Source: Marinobacterium iners DSM 11526 (GTDB lineage: Bacteria; Pseudomonadota; Gammaproteobacteria; Pseudomonadales; Balneatricaceae). Taken from it: DNA of 64,000 bases. The first letter of the stretch is position 1, and each line of letters starts with the position of its first letter. The stretch is taken from the NCBI RefSeq assembly GCF_900107855.1, contig NZ_FNRJ01000010.1, positions 88,222 to 152,221 of the forward strand, read 5' to 3'. Shown here in pieces: positions 46,855 to 56,282 of the stretch. A program made the translations under genes and the position numbers. The notes under the pieces were generated by a model that had not been told where the DNA came from, did not search any database, and was given only the letters and a program-made list of their open reading frames with translations.

Positions 46855-47784
46855 ATGATGAAAGTAAACAAACTCTATGTAGCACTTCTGGTGCTGGCGG
46901 TAGTGGCTCCCTTTTTCCTCTACCCGGTATTTCTGGCCAAGCTGCTCTGTTTTGCGCTCTTTGCCTGTGCGTTCAACCTGATGCTGGGGTATGTAGGGCT
47001 GCTGTCATTCGGTCATGCTGCCTTTCTGGGTACGGGTGGTTATATCACCGGCTGGCTGATGATGAACTCCGGCATGACGCCCGAGCTGGCGATCATCCTG
47101 GGAACTGTTGCGGCAGGTGCCTTGGGGGCGGTATTCGGCAAATTGTCGGTGAAGCGTGAGGGGATCTACTTCGCCATGGTGACACTGGCACTGGCACAGC
47201 TGGTCTTCTTTATTTACCTCCAGGCGCCGTTCACCGGTGGCGAGGATGGCATGCAGGGGGTACCGCGTGGAAATCTGTTCGGATTCATTGATTTGTCCGA
47301 CAACATGAACATGTACTATTTCGTACTGGCCGTGTTTCTGATTGGTTTCTGGGTGATTCATCGCACTATCCATTCGCCTTTTGGACAGGTGCTGAAAGCG
47401 ATTCGTGAGAATGAAGCGCGTGCTGTTTCCCTGGGCTACAACGTCAATGACTACAAATGGGTTGCCTTTACCATTTCAGCCGCACTGGCCGGTCTGGCCG
47501 GTTCGACCAAGACTCTGGTATTCCAGCTGGCGTCACTGACCGATGTGCACTGGCACATGTCCGGTGAGGTGGTGCTGATGACGCTGGTAGGTGGTGTCGG
47601 CACCATTCTGGGTCCGGTTGTCGGTGCCGGTGTGATCGTGACCATGCAGAACTACCTGTCCGGTGGTGAGTTGGGCAACTATGTACATATCATCATGGGC
47701 TTCATTTTCGTGATCTGTGTGCTGGCGTTCCGCAGCGGTATCGTTGGCGAGTTGCAGAAAATGTGGAAACGCAATTTCGGCTAA
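46855..47784 (+). CDS. Branched-chain amino acid-type ABC permease (LivM-like)
   Basis: A 309-residue LivM-type permease. Visible motifs are FNLMLGYVGLLSFGHAAFLG (the family hallmark after helix 2), KREGIYFAMVTLALAQLVFF, SPFGQVLKAIRENEARAVSL and GYNVNDYKWVAFTIS. The C-terminal GTILGPVVGAGVIV follows. Two adjacent ATGs (46855, 46858) are possible; GAGGGGG at 46847-46853 fits the second slightly better. It is the last gene of the transporter operon and is followed by a strong terminator. Confidence 0.93.
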   Translation: MMKVNKLYVALLVLAVVAPFFLYPVFLAKLLCFALFACAFNLMLGYVGLLSFGHAAFLGTGGYITGWLMMNSGMTPELAIILGTVAAGALGAVFGKLSVKREGIYFAMVTLALAQLVFFIYLQAPFTGGEDGMQGVPRGNLFGFIDLSDNMNMYYFVLAVFLIGFWVIHRTIHSPFGQVLKAIRENEARAVSLGYNVNDYKWVAFTISAALAGLAGSTKTLVFQLASLTDVHWHMSGEVVLMTLVGGVGTILGPVVGAGVIVTMQNYLSGGELGNYVHIIMGFIFVICVLAFRSGIVGELQKMWKRNFG

Positions 47785-47804
47785 GTCGAGAGTGTCGAGC
47801 GATT

Positions 47805-47838
47805 CGCCCGTCGGAGATGCCCCCGGCGGGCGTTTTTT
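47805..47838 (+). terminator. Rho-independent terminator of the ABC transporter operon
   Basis: A ten-bp stem (CGCCCGTCGG / CCGGCGGGCG, one G-U pair) with an 8-base loop, followed by six T residues, 20 bases after the last stop codon. Confidence 0.88.
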
Positions 47839-47919
47839 GTTGCCACTCTTCAGCGGTGATCCACTTGGCGTGAGGCAACGTATCGACTAGGATCACGTGA
47901 CATCAAGTCTCGTCTATTT

Positions 47920-47947
47920 GCCCTGATCGCAAAGTATCAGGGCTTTT
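47920..47947 (+). terminator. Hairpin with T-run in the hemH leader
   Basis: Eight-bp stem GCCCTGAT/ATCAGGGC with an 8-base loop, followed by TTTT. It ends 18 bases before the hemH start, just ahead of its ribosome-binding site. It may block read-through or attenuate hemH. Confidence 0.5.
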
Positions 47948-47965
47948 GTTATTCAGGGAGCTGTA

Positions 47966-49051
47966 ATGGGCTATCGCGGAGTAAAGGGCTTCAGTCACGA
48001 CCAGAAAGAATTGACCGGGGTGCTGGTCACCAACCTGGGGACACCGGATGAGCCTGCGCCCAAGGCCCTGAGGCGATATCTGAAAGAGTTTCTCTGGGAC
48101 CCTCGTGTGGTTGAAGTGCCGCGACCGATCTGGTGGTGTATTCTCAATGGCGTCATTCTGAACATCAGACCGCGTCGTTCGGCCGCAGCCTATAAAGAGG
48201 TCTGGACCGATCAAGGGTCTCCGCTGCTGCTGCATACACAGGCACAGACGGCAGCACTGCAGGAGCGACTGCACCATCGTTTTGGCGAAAATATTATGAT
48301 TGAATTCGCCATGCGGTATGGAAATCCTTCCATTACCAGCGTGATAGAGCGCATGCAACAGGCCGGTGTGAGGCGTCTGCTGGTGTTACCTCTGTACCCG
48401 CAGTACTCCGGTGCCACTACAGCTTCAACCTTTGATGCTGTTGCCGAGGATTTTCGTACCCGTCGATGGTTACCGGAATTGAGGGTGGTGAATCACTATC
48501 ATGATGAACCAGCCTATATTGATGCGTTGGCGGCTTCGGTTGAGGCGCACTGGAAGCGTCATGGTCGGGCTGACCGTCTATTGATGTCCTACCACGGTAT
48601 ACCCAAGCGCTATCTTCTGCAGGGCGATCCCTACTTTTGCGAGTGCCACAAGACCAGTCGTTTGCTTGCCGAGCGGCTTGGGCTGGAGTCCGGCAGTTGG
48701 ATGACCACGTTTCAGTCACGTTTTGGTCGAGAAGAGTGGCTCAAACCCTATACGGATGAAACGTTGAAGGGCTTTCCACAACAGGGAGTCAAATCGGTAC
48801 AGGTGATCTGCCCTGGCTTCTCGGCCGATTGTCTGGAAACCATCGAAGAGATCGGACAGGAGAACCGGGAGTACTTCATGGAGTCTGGTGGCGAGCGCTA
48901 TGAATACATCCCTGCGTTGAATGCAGAACCGACTCACATCGACGCATTGGAAAAACTGATCCTGAAGCATCTGCAGGGCTGGGATTTGTCACCTGCCGAT
49001 GAAGGCAAAAAGTGTCAGAAACTTGCGCAGGATCAGGGGGCCGAGCGATAG
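47966..49051 (+). CDS. hemH: Ferrochelatase
   Basis: A 361-residue ferrochelatase, inserting Fe2+ into protoporphyrin IX as the last step of haem synthesis. Family motifs are GVLVTNLGTPDEPAPKALRR, RYGNPSITSVIERMQQAGVR, LLVLPLYPQYSGATTAS, SYHGIPKRY (catalytic His) and the C-terminal CPGFSADCLETIEEI. The cysteine-containing GDPYFCECHKTSRLL is in the usual position. The C-terminal tail beyond residue ~340 is a short variable extension. It has a good AGGGAG ribosome-binding site and is monocistronic. Location is cytoplasmic or membrane-associated. Confidence 0.96.
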   Translation: MGYRGVKGFSHDQKELTGVLVTNLGTPDEPAPKALRRYLKEFLWDPRVVEVPRPIWWCILNGVILNIRPRRSAAAYKEVWTDQGSPLLLHTQAQTAALQERLHHRFGENIMIEFAMRYGNPSITSVIERMQQAGVRRLLVLPLYPQYSGATTASTFDAVAEDFRTRRWLPELRVVNHYHDEPAYIDALAASVEAHWKRHGRADRLLMSYHGIPKRYLLQGDPYFCECHKTSRLLAERLGLESGSWMTTFQSRFGREEWLKPYTDETLKGFPQQGVKSVQVICPGFSADCLETIEEIGQENREYFMESGGERYEYIPALNAEPTHIDALEKLILKHLQGWDLSPADEGKKCQKLAQDQGAER

Positions 49052-49145
49052 GCGCAGGCAATGCTTCACAACAGGAATGGTCTCAATATTATGGATTGAT
49101 TGACCGCTCCGGTATGACAGGATGATCCGGAGCCAGGAGCCTTTT

Positions 49146-50438
49146 ATGGATTTGGCACAACTGTACGAACACCTTCCCGACGCTGTCTATATTGTCGATT
49201 CCGAAACCTCGGAGATCATCGGCTGCAACCGTGCGGCCTGTACTGATCTGGGTTATAGCCGGGAGCAGGTGCTGGGCCATTCGGTACTGACCCTGCAGCG
49301 AGATGTGACAGGTATGGATCACTGGCACAAGATTGTTGCAAGTGCACGGGAGCATGGCTCGTTTGTGTTTATAGGCCATCATATCTGTTCTGATGGCTAT
49401 GAATTGCCGGTTGAAATTCGTGTTTCGATTGATCAGGTCGATGGGCGTGAAGTGTTTATTTCTGTTGCGCGCGATATCAGCAAGCGGATGCAACAGTTCT
49501 GTCTGGTACAACAGGCGCCGCAAAATGTGTGGCAGGGCCTGCATGATGTGGCAGATGGCGTGTGGGACTGGCAGGTGGACAGTGGGCAGCTGTATTTCAG
49601 CCCCAACCTGAAGCGTTTACTGGGCTATGGCCCGGATGAGATGCAGCCGCGGCTGGAAAGCTGGAAAAGTAACATCCACCCGGAAGATGCCCCCCTTGTG
49701 CTGAGCATTCTTGAAGAACACCTGCAGGGACGGCGTCATCTGTTTGAGGCGGAATACAGGCTCAAGAACCGCAACGGACACTACTTGTGGGTGCGAGACT
49801 GTGGCCAGGTACGCGAGCGTGACGAGCAGGGCAAACCTGTCCGTGTGATCGGAATGGTGTTCAACCTGACCGATCTCAAAATGCAGGAGCTGGAGCTGCA
49901 GAAGCAGGCCGACTACGATGTCTTGACGGGGCTGTTCAATCGGCGTCGTGGTGAAGGTTTGGCCGAGCAGCAGATAGCACTAATGCGGCGTCAGCGTCGG
50001 CCACTGGGATTGGCACTGGTCGATCTGGATGACTTCAAACAGATCAATGATCTGCATGGGCATTTGGCCGGTGATCAAGTGCTCCAGCATGTTGCTGCCT
50101 ATATCGATGAGTTTACCCGACGCTCGGATGTTCTGTTCCGCTGGGGCGGGGAGGAATTTGTGCTGGTGTGTCCTGATACTGATGCCGATGGCATGAAAAG
50201 CCTGATGCAGAAGCTTTGTCACGGCATAGCTCGCGTAAGTTTGCCCGACGCGCTGAAAACACTGGATCTGACAGCCAGTATTGGTGTCTCCCTCTATCCG
50301 CGAGATGCGACCAGTCTTGTGGACCTGGTCGCTCGTGCTGACTCGGCCCTCTACGCGGCAAAGCATGGAGGCAAGAATCAGGTTGTGCTTTATGACGACC
50401 CCCGATGCTGTGAAGGCTGTTCAGCCAACGTACGATGA
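49146..50438 (+). CDS. PAS-PAS-GGDEF diguanylate cyclase
   Basis: A diguanylate cyclase of about 430 residues. The first PAS domain lies at about 5-115 (LPDAVYIVDSETSEIIGCNR, ending ISVARDISKRM) and the second, PAS_3-like, at about 135-250 (WDWQVDSGQLYFSPNLKRLL, YRLKNRNGHYLWVRDCGQVR). The GGDEF domain follows at about 265-425, with DVLTGLFNRRRGE, the metal-binding LVDLDDFKQIND and an active-site RWGGEEFVLV. There is no clear I-site RxxD immediately before GGEEF (RRSDVLFRWGGEEF contains RSDV but not in the standard spacing). No EAL domain or membrane segment is present. ATG 49146 has AGGAG 6 bases upstream. It makes cyclic di-GMP, with an unknown input signal. Confidence 0.9.
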   Translation: MDLAQLYEHLPDAVYIVDSETSEIIGCNRAACTDLGYSREQVLGHSVLTLQRDVTGMDHWHKIVASAREHGSFVFIGHHICSDGYELPVEIRVSIDQVDGREVFISVARDISKRMQQFCLVQQAPQNVWQGLHDVADGVWDWQVDSGQLYFSPNLKRLLGYGPDEMQPRLESWKSNIHPEDAPLVLSILEEHLQGRRHLFEAEYRLKNRNGHYLWVRDCGQVRERDEQGKPVRVIGMVFNLTDLKMQELELQKQADYDVLTGLFNRRRGEGLAEQQIALMRRQRRPLGLALVDLDDFKQINDLHGHLAGDQVLQHVAAYIDEFTRRSDVLFRWGGEEFVLVCPDTDADGMKSLMQKLCHGIARVSLPDALKTLDLTASIGVSLYPRDATSLVDLVARADSALYAAKHGGKNQVVLYDDPRCCEGCSANVR

Positions 50439-51326
50439 ACGCCCCAGTCGTATCGCACGGTACTGACTGGGAGAAATCCCCATCATTTTTCTGAAAATGC
50501 GTGAGAAATAATAGGCATCTTCATACCCTACCGCCCATGCAATCTCTTTGATGCCCTTATTGGTTACATCCAGCAAGTGGCAGGCTCGTTCAATCTTGAG
50601 CTGAATGAAATGGTTAATCGGAGTCGTACCGGTCAATGCCTTGTACTTCTTGATGAAGTGATATTTGGACAAGCTGACGGCGGCTGCCAGGGTATCTACA
50701 TCGATCTGTTCATGCAGCCGCGCCTGCATCAAGCTGTGAATTTTCTCCAGATCAAGCGACTCCTCCTGCTGTTGCCGCGCCAGAGGGCGTAACAGCGCAA
50801 TATGTGTCATTAGCTGGCGCAGTTGATTGGCGCTGTGCAGGTAAGACGCCAGATGGTGACGCGCCTGGCGTGTGTCCAGCAAGGCTTCAAAATCCGATAC
50901 CAATCGTGAATGGATCCCCAGTGGCAGCAAGGGGGAGCCGGGGTCCAGCGCCAGTTGATCAATGAACGCCTGGGAGAGCGCGCCATCGAAATGGATCCAG
51001 TAGATACTCCAGGGGTCGCGCTGGTCGGTCCAGTAATGATGAGGCGTGCCACGTGGCAGCACCAGCAGGTCCCCGGCACGAATGATTCGGCGTTTGCGGT
51101 CGGTGCCGTACTCGACGCGTCCGCTGCCCTCAAGACAGTAGATCAGCAGAAAGTCATCATGCTGTTCACGGCGCATTTCGTGTCCCCGTGCGAGCTGGTA
51201 GTAACCGATCCCAAGCGGATACAGCTGCTCGCTGAGTGGGTGTGTCGCCAGTTTCGAAACCATCTGCCGGGGCAGGACGAAACGGATGCTTTCCGGGGGC
51301 AGGGGCCAGCTGGATGGGGTGCTCAT
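50421..51326 (-). CDS. AraC family regulator, divergent from the valine operon
   Basis: A 301-residue AraC/XylS-type regulator. The N-terminal cupin (about 40-110) shows LLIYCLEGSGRVEYGTDRKR followed by LPRGTPHHYW. The C-terminal double HTH lies at about 195-295 (VDTLAAAVSLSKYHFIKKYK and EIAWAVGYEDAYYFSRIFRK, then MMGISPSQYR). Position and build match MmsR, the activator of the mmsAB valine genes in Pseudomonas, but the sequence match cannot be judged by eye. It is divergent from mmsA across about 210 bases holding a LiuR-like site. Its end overlaps the diguanylate cyclase gene by 18 bases. Confidence 0.88.
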   Translation of the reverse strand: MSTPSSWPLPPESIRFVLPRQMVSKLATHPLSEQLYPLGIGYYQLARGHEMRREQHDDFLLIYCLEGSGRVEYGTDRKRRIIRAGDLLVLPRGTPHHYWTDQRDPWSIYWIHFDGALSQAFIDQLALDPGSPLLPLGIHSRLVSDFEALLDTRQARHHLASYLHSANQLRQLMTHIALLRPLARQQQEESLDLEKIHSLMQARLHEQIDVDTLAAAVSLSKYHFIKKYKALTGTTPINHFIQLKIERACHLLDVTNKGIKEIAWAVGYEDAYYFSRIFRKMMGISPSQYRAIRLGRSSYVG

Positions 51327-51453
51327 GAAATCCTTAGTCTTTGGTTTTATATGCTTTAGTGAAAACCCTTACTTGGCAGCAATATAGTCCATCATGTGAG
51401 CAACATTATCAATCCTGACGACCTTCGGGCTGTGTTACAAAATGGACAAGGAA

Positions 51454-51469
51454 TTAACGTTAACGTAAA
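51454..51469. promoter_or_regulatory. LiuR-like palindrome upstream of mmsA
   Basis: TTAACGTTAACGTAAA differs from the liuR palindrome (42818-42833) at one of 16 positions. It lies 66 bases before the mmsA start, in the AraC/mmsA interval. Confidence 0.75.
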
Positions 51470-51535
51470 CAGAAGGTGGTTTGGCTGCTTTCTGAACAGA
51501 TAACAACAATAAATCTGACAGTGAAGGTGAAACGA

Positions 51536-53029
51536 ATGACTCAGCATGTACCACTCCTGATCGGTGGCGAATTTGTCCAGAGTGAAACCAGCCAGTGGCT
51601 GCCGGTCACCAATCCCGCGACTCAGGAAGTGCTGGCGCAGGTTCCCTGTGCGACTCCCGAAGAGGTTGAGAGCGCCATCGAAGCCGCCAAGACTGCATTC
51701 GAGACCTGGAAGGAAACCTCCGTTGGTGACCGTGCCCGTCTTATGCTGCGCTATCAGCATCTGCTGAAAGAGCATCACGATGAACTGGCTGAACTGCTGG
51801 CTCAAGAAACCGGCAAGACCTTTGAAGACGCCAAGGGTGATGTGTGGCGCGGTATCGAGGTAGTTGAGCACGCGTGCAACATCGCGTCTCTGAGCATGGG
51901 TGAGACTGTCGAAAACGTTGCTCGCAAGATCGATTGCTACAGCATCACCCAGCCGCTGGGCGTATGTGTCGGCATTACGCCGTTCAACTTCCCGGCGATG
52001 ATTCCGCTGTGGATGTTCCCGATGGCAATCGCCTGCGGCAACACGTTCGTGCTCAAACCTTCCGAGCAAGACCCGCTGACGCCGATGCGCCTGGCTGAAC
52101 TGTTCCAGCAGGCCGGTGCGCCTGAAGGCCTGCTGCAGATCGTGCATGGTACCAAGGATGTGGTGAATCAGCTTCTGACCCACAAGGATACCCCGGCAAT
52201 CTCTTTTGTTGGCTCCGTGACCGTGGGTGAGCACATCTACCGCACCGGTACCGACCACATGAAGCGCGTGCAGGCCTTCGCCGGTGCCAAGAACCATATG
52301 GTGGTGATGCCTGATGCCTCCAAGAACCAGGTGATCAACAACATCGCCGGCGCATCCGTCGGTGCCGGTGGTCAGCGTTGCATGGCGATCTCCGTGGCGG
52401 TATTCGTGGGTGAGGCCCGTGAGTGGATTCCGGAAGTGCGTGATGCGCTGGCAAAAGTGCGCCCGGGTGCCTGGAATGATCCCGAAGCCGGTTATGGCCC
52501 ATTGATCAATCCGCAGGCGCGTGAGCGTGTGTTGCGACTGATTCAGGAAGGCAAGGATGCTGGCGCGGACTGCATTCTGGATGGCAGCGAGTGTGTGGTG
52601 GAAGGCTATCCTGATGGCAACTGGGTTGGTCCGACCATGTTCCGCAACGTGAGCCGTGACATGTCGATCTACCAGGAAGAAATCTTTGGTCCGGTACTGA
52701 TCGCACTGGAAGTGGATACGATTGAGGAAGCGATCGCACTGATCAACGAAAACCCGTACGGCAACGGCACCTCTATCTTCACGTCGTCCGGTGCGGCGGC
52801 TCGCAAGTACCAGCACGAGATCAAGGTGGGTCAGGTGGGCATCAACGTACCGGTACCCGTGCCTCTGCCGATGTTCTCCTTCACCGGCTGGCGCAAGTCG
52901 TTCTACGGTGATCAGCATGCTTACGGCAAGCAGGCAGTGAAGTTTTACACCGAAACCAAGACAGTGACCGCTCGCTGGTTCGAGGATGACATCGCGTCAG
53001 GCCCGAACATGACGATCCAGTTGAAATAA
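51536..53029 (+). CDS. mmsA: CoA-acylating methylmalonate-semialdehyde dehydrogenase
   Basis: A 497-residue ALDH-superfamily enzyme that converts methylmalonate semialdehyde (valine pathway) or malonate semialdehyde to propionyl-CoA or acetyl-CoA. Active-site C282 lies in [11 protein letters not shown], and the oxyanion asparagine N151 is in TPFNFPAM. The position of the general base Glu of hydrolytic ALDHs is occupied within [12 protein letters not shown], as is characteristic of MMSDH. NAD-binding [13 protein letters not shown] and [11 protein letters not shown] are normal. ATG 51536 has GAAGGTG upstream. It heads a six-gene valine operon and lies under a LiuR-like box. Confidence 0.96.
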   Translation: MTQHVPLLIGGEFVQSETSQWLPVTNPATQEVLAQVPCATPEEVESAIEAAKTAFETWKETSVGDRARLMLRYQHLLKEHHDELAELLAQETGKTFEDAKGDVWRGIEVVEHACNIASLSMGETVENVARKIDCYSITQPLGVCVGITPFNFPAMIPLWMFPMAIACGNTFVLKPSEQDPLTPMRLAELFQQAGAPEGLLQIVHGTKDVVNQLLTHKDTPAISFVGSVTVGEHIYRTGTDHMKRVQAFAGAKNHMVVMPDASKNQVINNIAGASVGAGGQRCMAISVAVFVGEAREWIPEVRDALAKVRPGAWNDPEAGYGPLINPQARERVLRLIQEGKDAGADCILDGSECVVEGYPDGNWVGPTMFRNVSRDMSIYQEEIFGPVLIALEVDTIEEAIALINENPYGNGTSIFTSSGAAARKYQHEIKVGQVGINVPVPVPLPMFSFTGWRKSFYGDQHAYGKQAVKFYTETKTVTARWFEDDIASGPNMTIQLK

Positions 53030-53139
53030 TGCGAGGCTAACAGAACACGCTGTTGCAATAACCGAGTCATGGCGGCGCAGGCATCATTGATCCGGTCGCC
53101 GTGACCATAACAATAAACAGAGTGCGTCCGAGGTATGGA

Positions 53140-54294
53140 ATGGATTTTGAACTGAACGAAGACCAGATCGCCTTTGCCGACATGGCGCGGGCGTTCGCAC
53201 AGAATGAACTGGAACCCAACGCAGCCGAGTGGGATCAGGAGGCGATTTTTCCGATCGAGGTGCTGCAAAAGGCTGGCGAGTTGGGTTTCTGCTCTCTCTA
53301 TACCCCCGAAGAGGTGGGTGGCCTGGGCCTTAGCCGGCTGGATGCCAGTATCATTTTCGAACAGCTGGCCATGGGGTGCACCTCCACCACCGCTTACATC
53401 ACGATCCATAACATGGTGAGCTGGATGGTCGCCAGCTTCGGTGGTCCTGCCGTGATCGAACAGTGGGGCGAGGGGCTGGCGACCGGCCAGATGTTGGGTT
53501 CCTATTGTTTGACCGAACCCAATGCCGGCTCCGATGCGGCGTCCCTGAAAACCACGGCCCGCCTTGACGGCGATCACTATGTACTCAATGGCAGCAAAAT
53601 TTTCATCTCCGGTGCCGGCAGCACGGATGTGCTGGTGGTGATGGCGCGTACCGGAGGCGAGGGTGCCTCCGGCATTTCCGCTTTCGCGGTTGATGCCAAA
53701 AGCGACGGTATCAGCTACGGGCGCAAGGAAGACAAGATGGGCTGGAATTGCCAGCCAACCCGCATGATCACCTTTGAAGACGTGCGTGTTCCGGCCGAGA
53801 ACCTGCTCAGCAAGGAAGGTGACGGCTTCAAGATCGCCATGAAGGGACTGGACGGTGGTCGTATCAACATCGCGACCTGCTCCGTCGGTACCGCTCAGCA
53901 GGCGCTGAACAAGGCCACCGAATACATGCTGGAGCGCAAGCAGTTTGGCAAGCGTTTGGCTGACTTTCAAGCGCTGCAGTTCCGCATTGCCGATATGCAG
54001 ACCGAGCTGATCGCCGCACGTCAAATGGTGCGTCTGGCGGCCAGTAAGCTGGATAAGGGGCATCCTGATGCTACGACCTATTGTGCCATGGCCAAGCGTT
54101 TCGCCACGGATGTATGTTACAACATCTGTGATGAAGCGCTGCAGTTGTATGGCGGCAACGGTTACATCAAGGAGTATCCGCTGGAGCGTTATCTGCGTGA
54201 TACCCGTGTGCACCGTATCCTGGAAGGTACTAACGAAGTGATGCGTCTGATCATCTCCCGCCGCGTACTGGCGGAAGGTGCTGCCGAGCTCTAA
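53140..54294 (+). CDS. Acyl-CoA dehydrogenase, probably isobutyryl-CoA dehydrogenase
   Basis: A 384-residue FAD acyl-CoA dehydrogenase. It has YCLTEPNAGSDAASLKTTAR (substrate/FAD motif), GLDGGRINIATCSVGTAQQA, ALQLYGGNGYIKEYPLERYL and the C-terminal catalytic region RILEGTNEVMRLIISR, with Glu in the usual short-chain position. In the mms-type operon it oxidises isobutyryl-CoA to methacrylyl-CoA, as ACAD8 does. The start at 53140 has GAGG 6 bases upstream; an earlier in-frame ATG at 53101 adds 13 unrelated residues. It lies 110 bases after mmsA. Sequence alone does not exclude other short-branched substrates. Confidence 0.88.
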   Translation: MDFELNEDQIAFADMARAFAQNELEPNAAEWDQEAIFPIEVLQKAGELGFCSLYTPEEVGGLGLSRLDASIIFEQLAMGCTSTTAYITIHNMVSWMVASFGGPAVIEQWGEGLATGQMLGSYCLTEPNAGSDAASLKTTARLDGDHYVLNGSKIFISGAGSTDVLVVMARTGGEGASGISAFAVDAKSDGISYGRKEDKMGWNCQPTRMITFEDVRVPAENLLSKEGDGFKIAMKGLDGGRINIATCSVGTAQQALNKATEYMLERKQFGKRLADFQALQFRIADMQTELIAARQMVRLAASKLDKGHPDATTYCAMAKRFATDVCYNICDEALQLYGGNGYIKEYPLERYLRDTRVHRILEGTNEVMRLIISRRVLAEGAAEL

Positions 54295-54331
54295 GCCCTA
54301 CTGACAAGTCCAGCATAAGGAGAACAGGGTA

Positions 54332-55108
54332 ATGTCTGAACTGATTCGAGTTGAAAAGCGTGGCCATGTTGCGCTGCTGACCATGAACAATCCGCCGGCC
54401 AATACCTGGACCGCCGATAGTCTGCAGGCGCTGGTGCGCATTGTTGGCGAGCTGAATGAAGACCGTGATATCTGGAGTCTGGTGTTGACCGGAGAGGGTG
54501 AAAAATTCTTCTCAGCTGGCGCCGATCTTAAGCTGTTCGCCGATGGCGATCGCAGCGTGGCTCGTGATATGGCGCGACTGTTTGGTGAGGCCTTTGAAAC
54601 CCTGAGCCGTTTCCGTGGCGTATCCATCGCAGCGATCAACGGCTTTGCCATGGGCGGTGGTCTGGAAGTGGCGCTGGCCTGTGATATTCGCATTGCCGAA
54701 ACTCAAGCCCAGATGGCTCTTCCCGAAGCAAAAGTCGGTCTGCTGCCCTGTGCTGGCGGTACCCAAAACCTGACCTGGCTGGTGGGTGAAGGCTGGGCCA
54801 AGCGCATGATCCTCTGCGGCGAGCGACTGAAGGCTGACAAGGCGCTTGAGATCGGACTGGTCGAAGAGGTGGTCGAGCAGGGGCAGGCACTGGAGCGTGC
54901 CTTGCATCTGGCCGAGCAGGTAGGCGAGCAGAGCCCATCCGCAGTAGCGGCCTGCAAGACGCTGATTCAGTCCGGTCGCAGTCGTCCGCTGGATCAGGGC
55001 TACATCATCGAGCGTGAACTCTTCGTGGACCTGTTCCATACCGAAGATCAACGTGAAGGGGTCAACGCGTTTCTTGAAAAACGCAAGGCCGAATGGAAAA
55101 ACCGCTGA
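54332..55108 (+). CDS. Enoyl-CoA hydratase (probable methacrylyl-CoA hydratase)
   Basis: A 258-residue crotonase. The oxyanion-hole segments are FFSAGADLKLFADGD and NGFAMGGGLEVALACDIRIA, and the active-site region is MALPEAKVGLLPCAGGTQNL with the catalytic glutamate. In the valine route it would hydrate methacrylyl-CoA to 3-hydroxyisobutyryl-CoA, between the neighbouring dehydrogenase and hydrolase. The second catalytic Glu position reads CAGGTQ rather than GAGGTQ, still in the normal crotonase form. AAGGAG precedes the start. It lies 23 bases before the hydrolase gene. The specific substrate is inferred from context. Confidence 0.9.
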   Translation: MSELIRVEKRGHVALLTMNNPPANTWTADSLQALVRIVGELNEDRDIWSLVLTGEGEKFFSAGADLKLFADGDRSVARDMARLFGEAFETLSRFRGVSIAAINGFAMGGGLEVALACDIRIAETQAQMALPEAKVGLLPCAGGTQNLTWLVGEGWAKRMILCGERLKADKALEIGLVEEVVEQGQALERALHLAEQVGEQSPSAVAACKTLIQSGRSRPLDQGYIIERELFVDLFHTEDQREGVNAFLEKRKAEWKNR

Positions 55109-55131
55109 GTCGGTGCCAAGGGAGCCCAAGT

Positions 55132-56229
55132 ATGAGCTGTGTACTCTTTACTGAACACGCGACAAAAGATGGCCAGATCATCGGAGAGATTCGCCTCAAT
55201 GCGGAGAAATCACTGAACGCACTGACGCTGGACATGATCGATCTGATCCAGCCGAAACTTGACGAGTGGCGTGATGATGCCAATGTGGTCGCGGTGCTGC
55301 TGGACAGTGCTGGCGACAAGGCGTTCTGTGCCGGCGGTGATATCGTCAATCTCTACAAGGCAATGGTGGCCGAGGATACCGACTTCCCGGAGCAGTTCTT
55401 TACCCGTGAGTATCGCCTTGACTATACCCTGCACACTTACCCGAAGCCTGTGATTTGCTGGGGCAGCGGCATTGTCATGGGGGGGGGCATGGGCCTGATG
55501 AACGGCTGCAGTCACCGCGTCGTGACCGAAACCTCACACCTGGCAATGCCGGAAGTGACCATCGGTCTCTATCCGGATGTCGGTGGCAGCTGGTTTCTCA
55601 ACCGCATGCCCGGGAGGACTGGCCTCTTCCTCGGCCTCACTGGCAACCCGATCAACGCGGCCGATGCGCTGTTTCTGGGATTGGCCGACCGTGCCCTGAG
55701 TGCAGATATGCGTGACGGCATGCTTGAGCGGTTGCAGAGCGAGCACTGGGGTGAAGATGCCGGAGGCGTTGTCAGCCGAGTGCTGCGTGAACTGGAAGAG
55801 GAATGCAGTGAAATCTTTGAAGCGATGCCAGCGCCGATACGTGCCCATGAAGCCCTGATCCGTGAAGTGACCGACCATGACTCCGTTGAGGAGATGGTTG
55901 AATCACTGCTGGCGCTTGAGTCCGACGACAAGTGGATCAAGCGGGCACAGAAGGCGATCAGTCACGGCAGTCCACTGTCCATCAAGATGATCCACGAGCA
56001 GCTGCACCGCTGTCGCCACCTGTCACTCAAGGAAGTGTTCCAGCATGAGCTGATCCTGTCAGTACAGTGCTGCCGTCATCGTGAGCTGCAGGAGGGTGTG
56101 CGTGCGCTGCTGATCGACAAGGACGGACAGCCGAACTGGACTTTTGCCTCCATTGAAGAGGTTGAGTCACGGTTTCTGGAGGGTATGTTTCAGTCGCCCT
56201 GGCAGCAGCATCCACTGGCAGACCTGTAA
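55132..56229 (+). CDS. 3-hydroxyisobutyryl-CoA hydrolase
   Basis: A 365-residue crotonase-fold hydrolase of the HIBCH group, longer than enoyl-CoA hydratases and with the extra C-terminal region typical of HIBCH. The segments AFCAGGDIVNLYKA, SGIVMGGGMGLMNGCSHRVV and AMPEVTIGLYPDVGGSWFLN are diagnostic. It releases CoA from 3-hydroxyisobutyryl-CoA so that MmsB can oxidise the free acid, and removes a toxic intermediate pool. ATG 55132 has AAGGGAG upstream; an upstream in-frame ATG lies inside the previous gene. It fits precisely between the hydratase and mmsB genes. Confidence 0.94.
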   Translation: MSCVLFTEHATKDGQIIGEIRLNAEKSLNALTLDMIDLIQPKLDEWRDDANVVAVLLDSAGDKAFCAGGDIVNLYKAMVAEDTDFPEQFFTREYRLDYTLHTYPKPVICWGSGIVMGGGMGLMNGCSHRVVTETSHLAMPEVTIGLYPDVGGSWFLNRMPGRTGLFLGLTGNPINAADALFLGLADRALSADMRDGMLERLQSEHWGEDAGGVVSRVLRELEEECSEIFEAMPAPIRAHEALIREVTDHDSVEEMVESLLALESDDKWIKRAQKAISHGSPLSIKMIHEQLHRCRHLSLKEVFQHELILSVQCCRHRELQEGVRALLIDKDGQPNWTFASIEEVESRFLEGMFQSPWQQHPLADL

Positions 56230-56282
56230 TTACCGATCATCCACATCTTTGACTTTTTAGAATAAAAACAAGGAATAGCATT

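Noticed and set aside
51392..52918. Long minus-strand open frame opposite mmsA
   Set aside because: Antisense to a clear aldehyde dehydrogenase; His/Arg-rich composition typical of shadow frames.
52945..54213. Minus-strand open frame opposite the isobutyryl-CoA dehydrogenase
   Set aside because: Antisense to a conserved acyl-CoA dehydrogenase; no start signal or recognisable domain.
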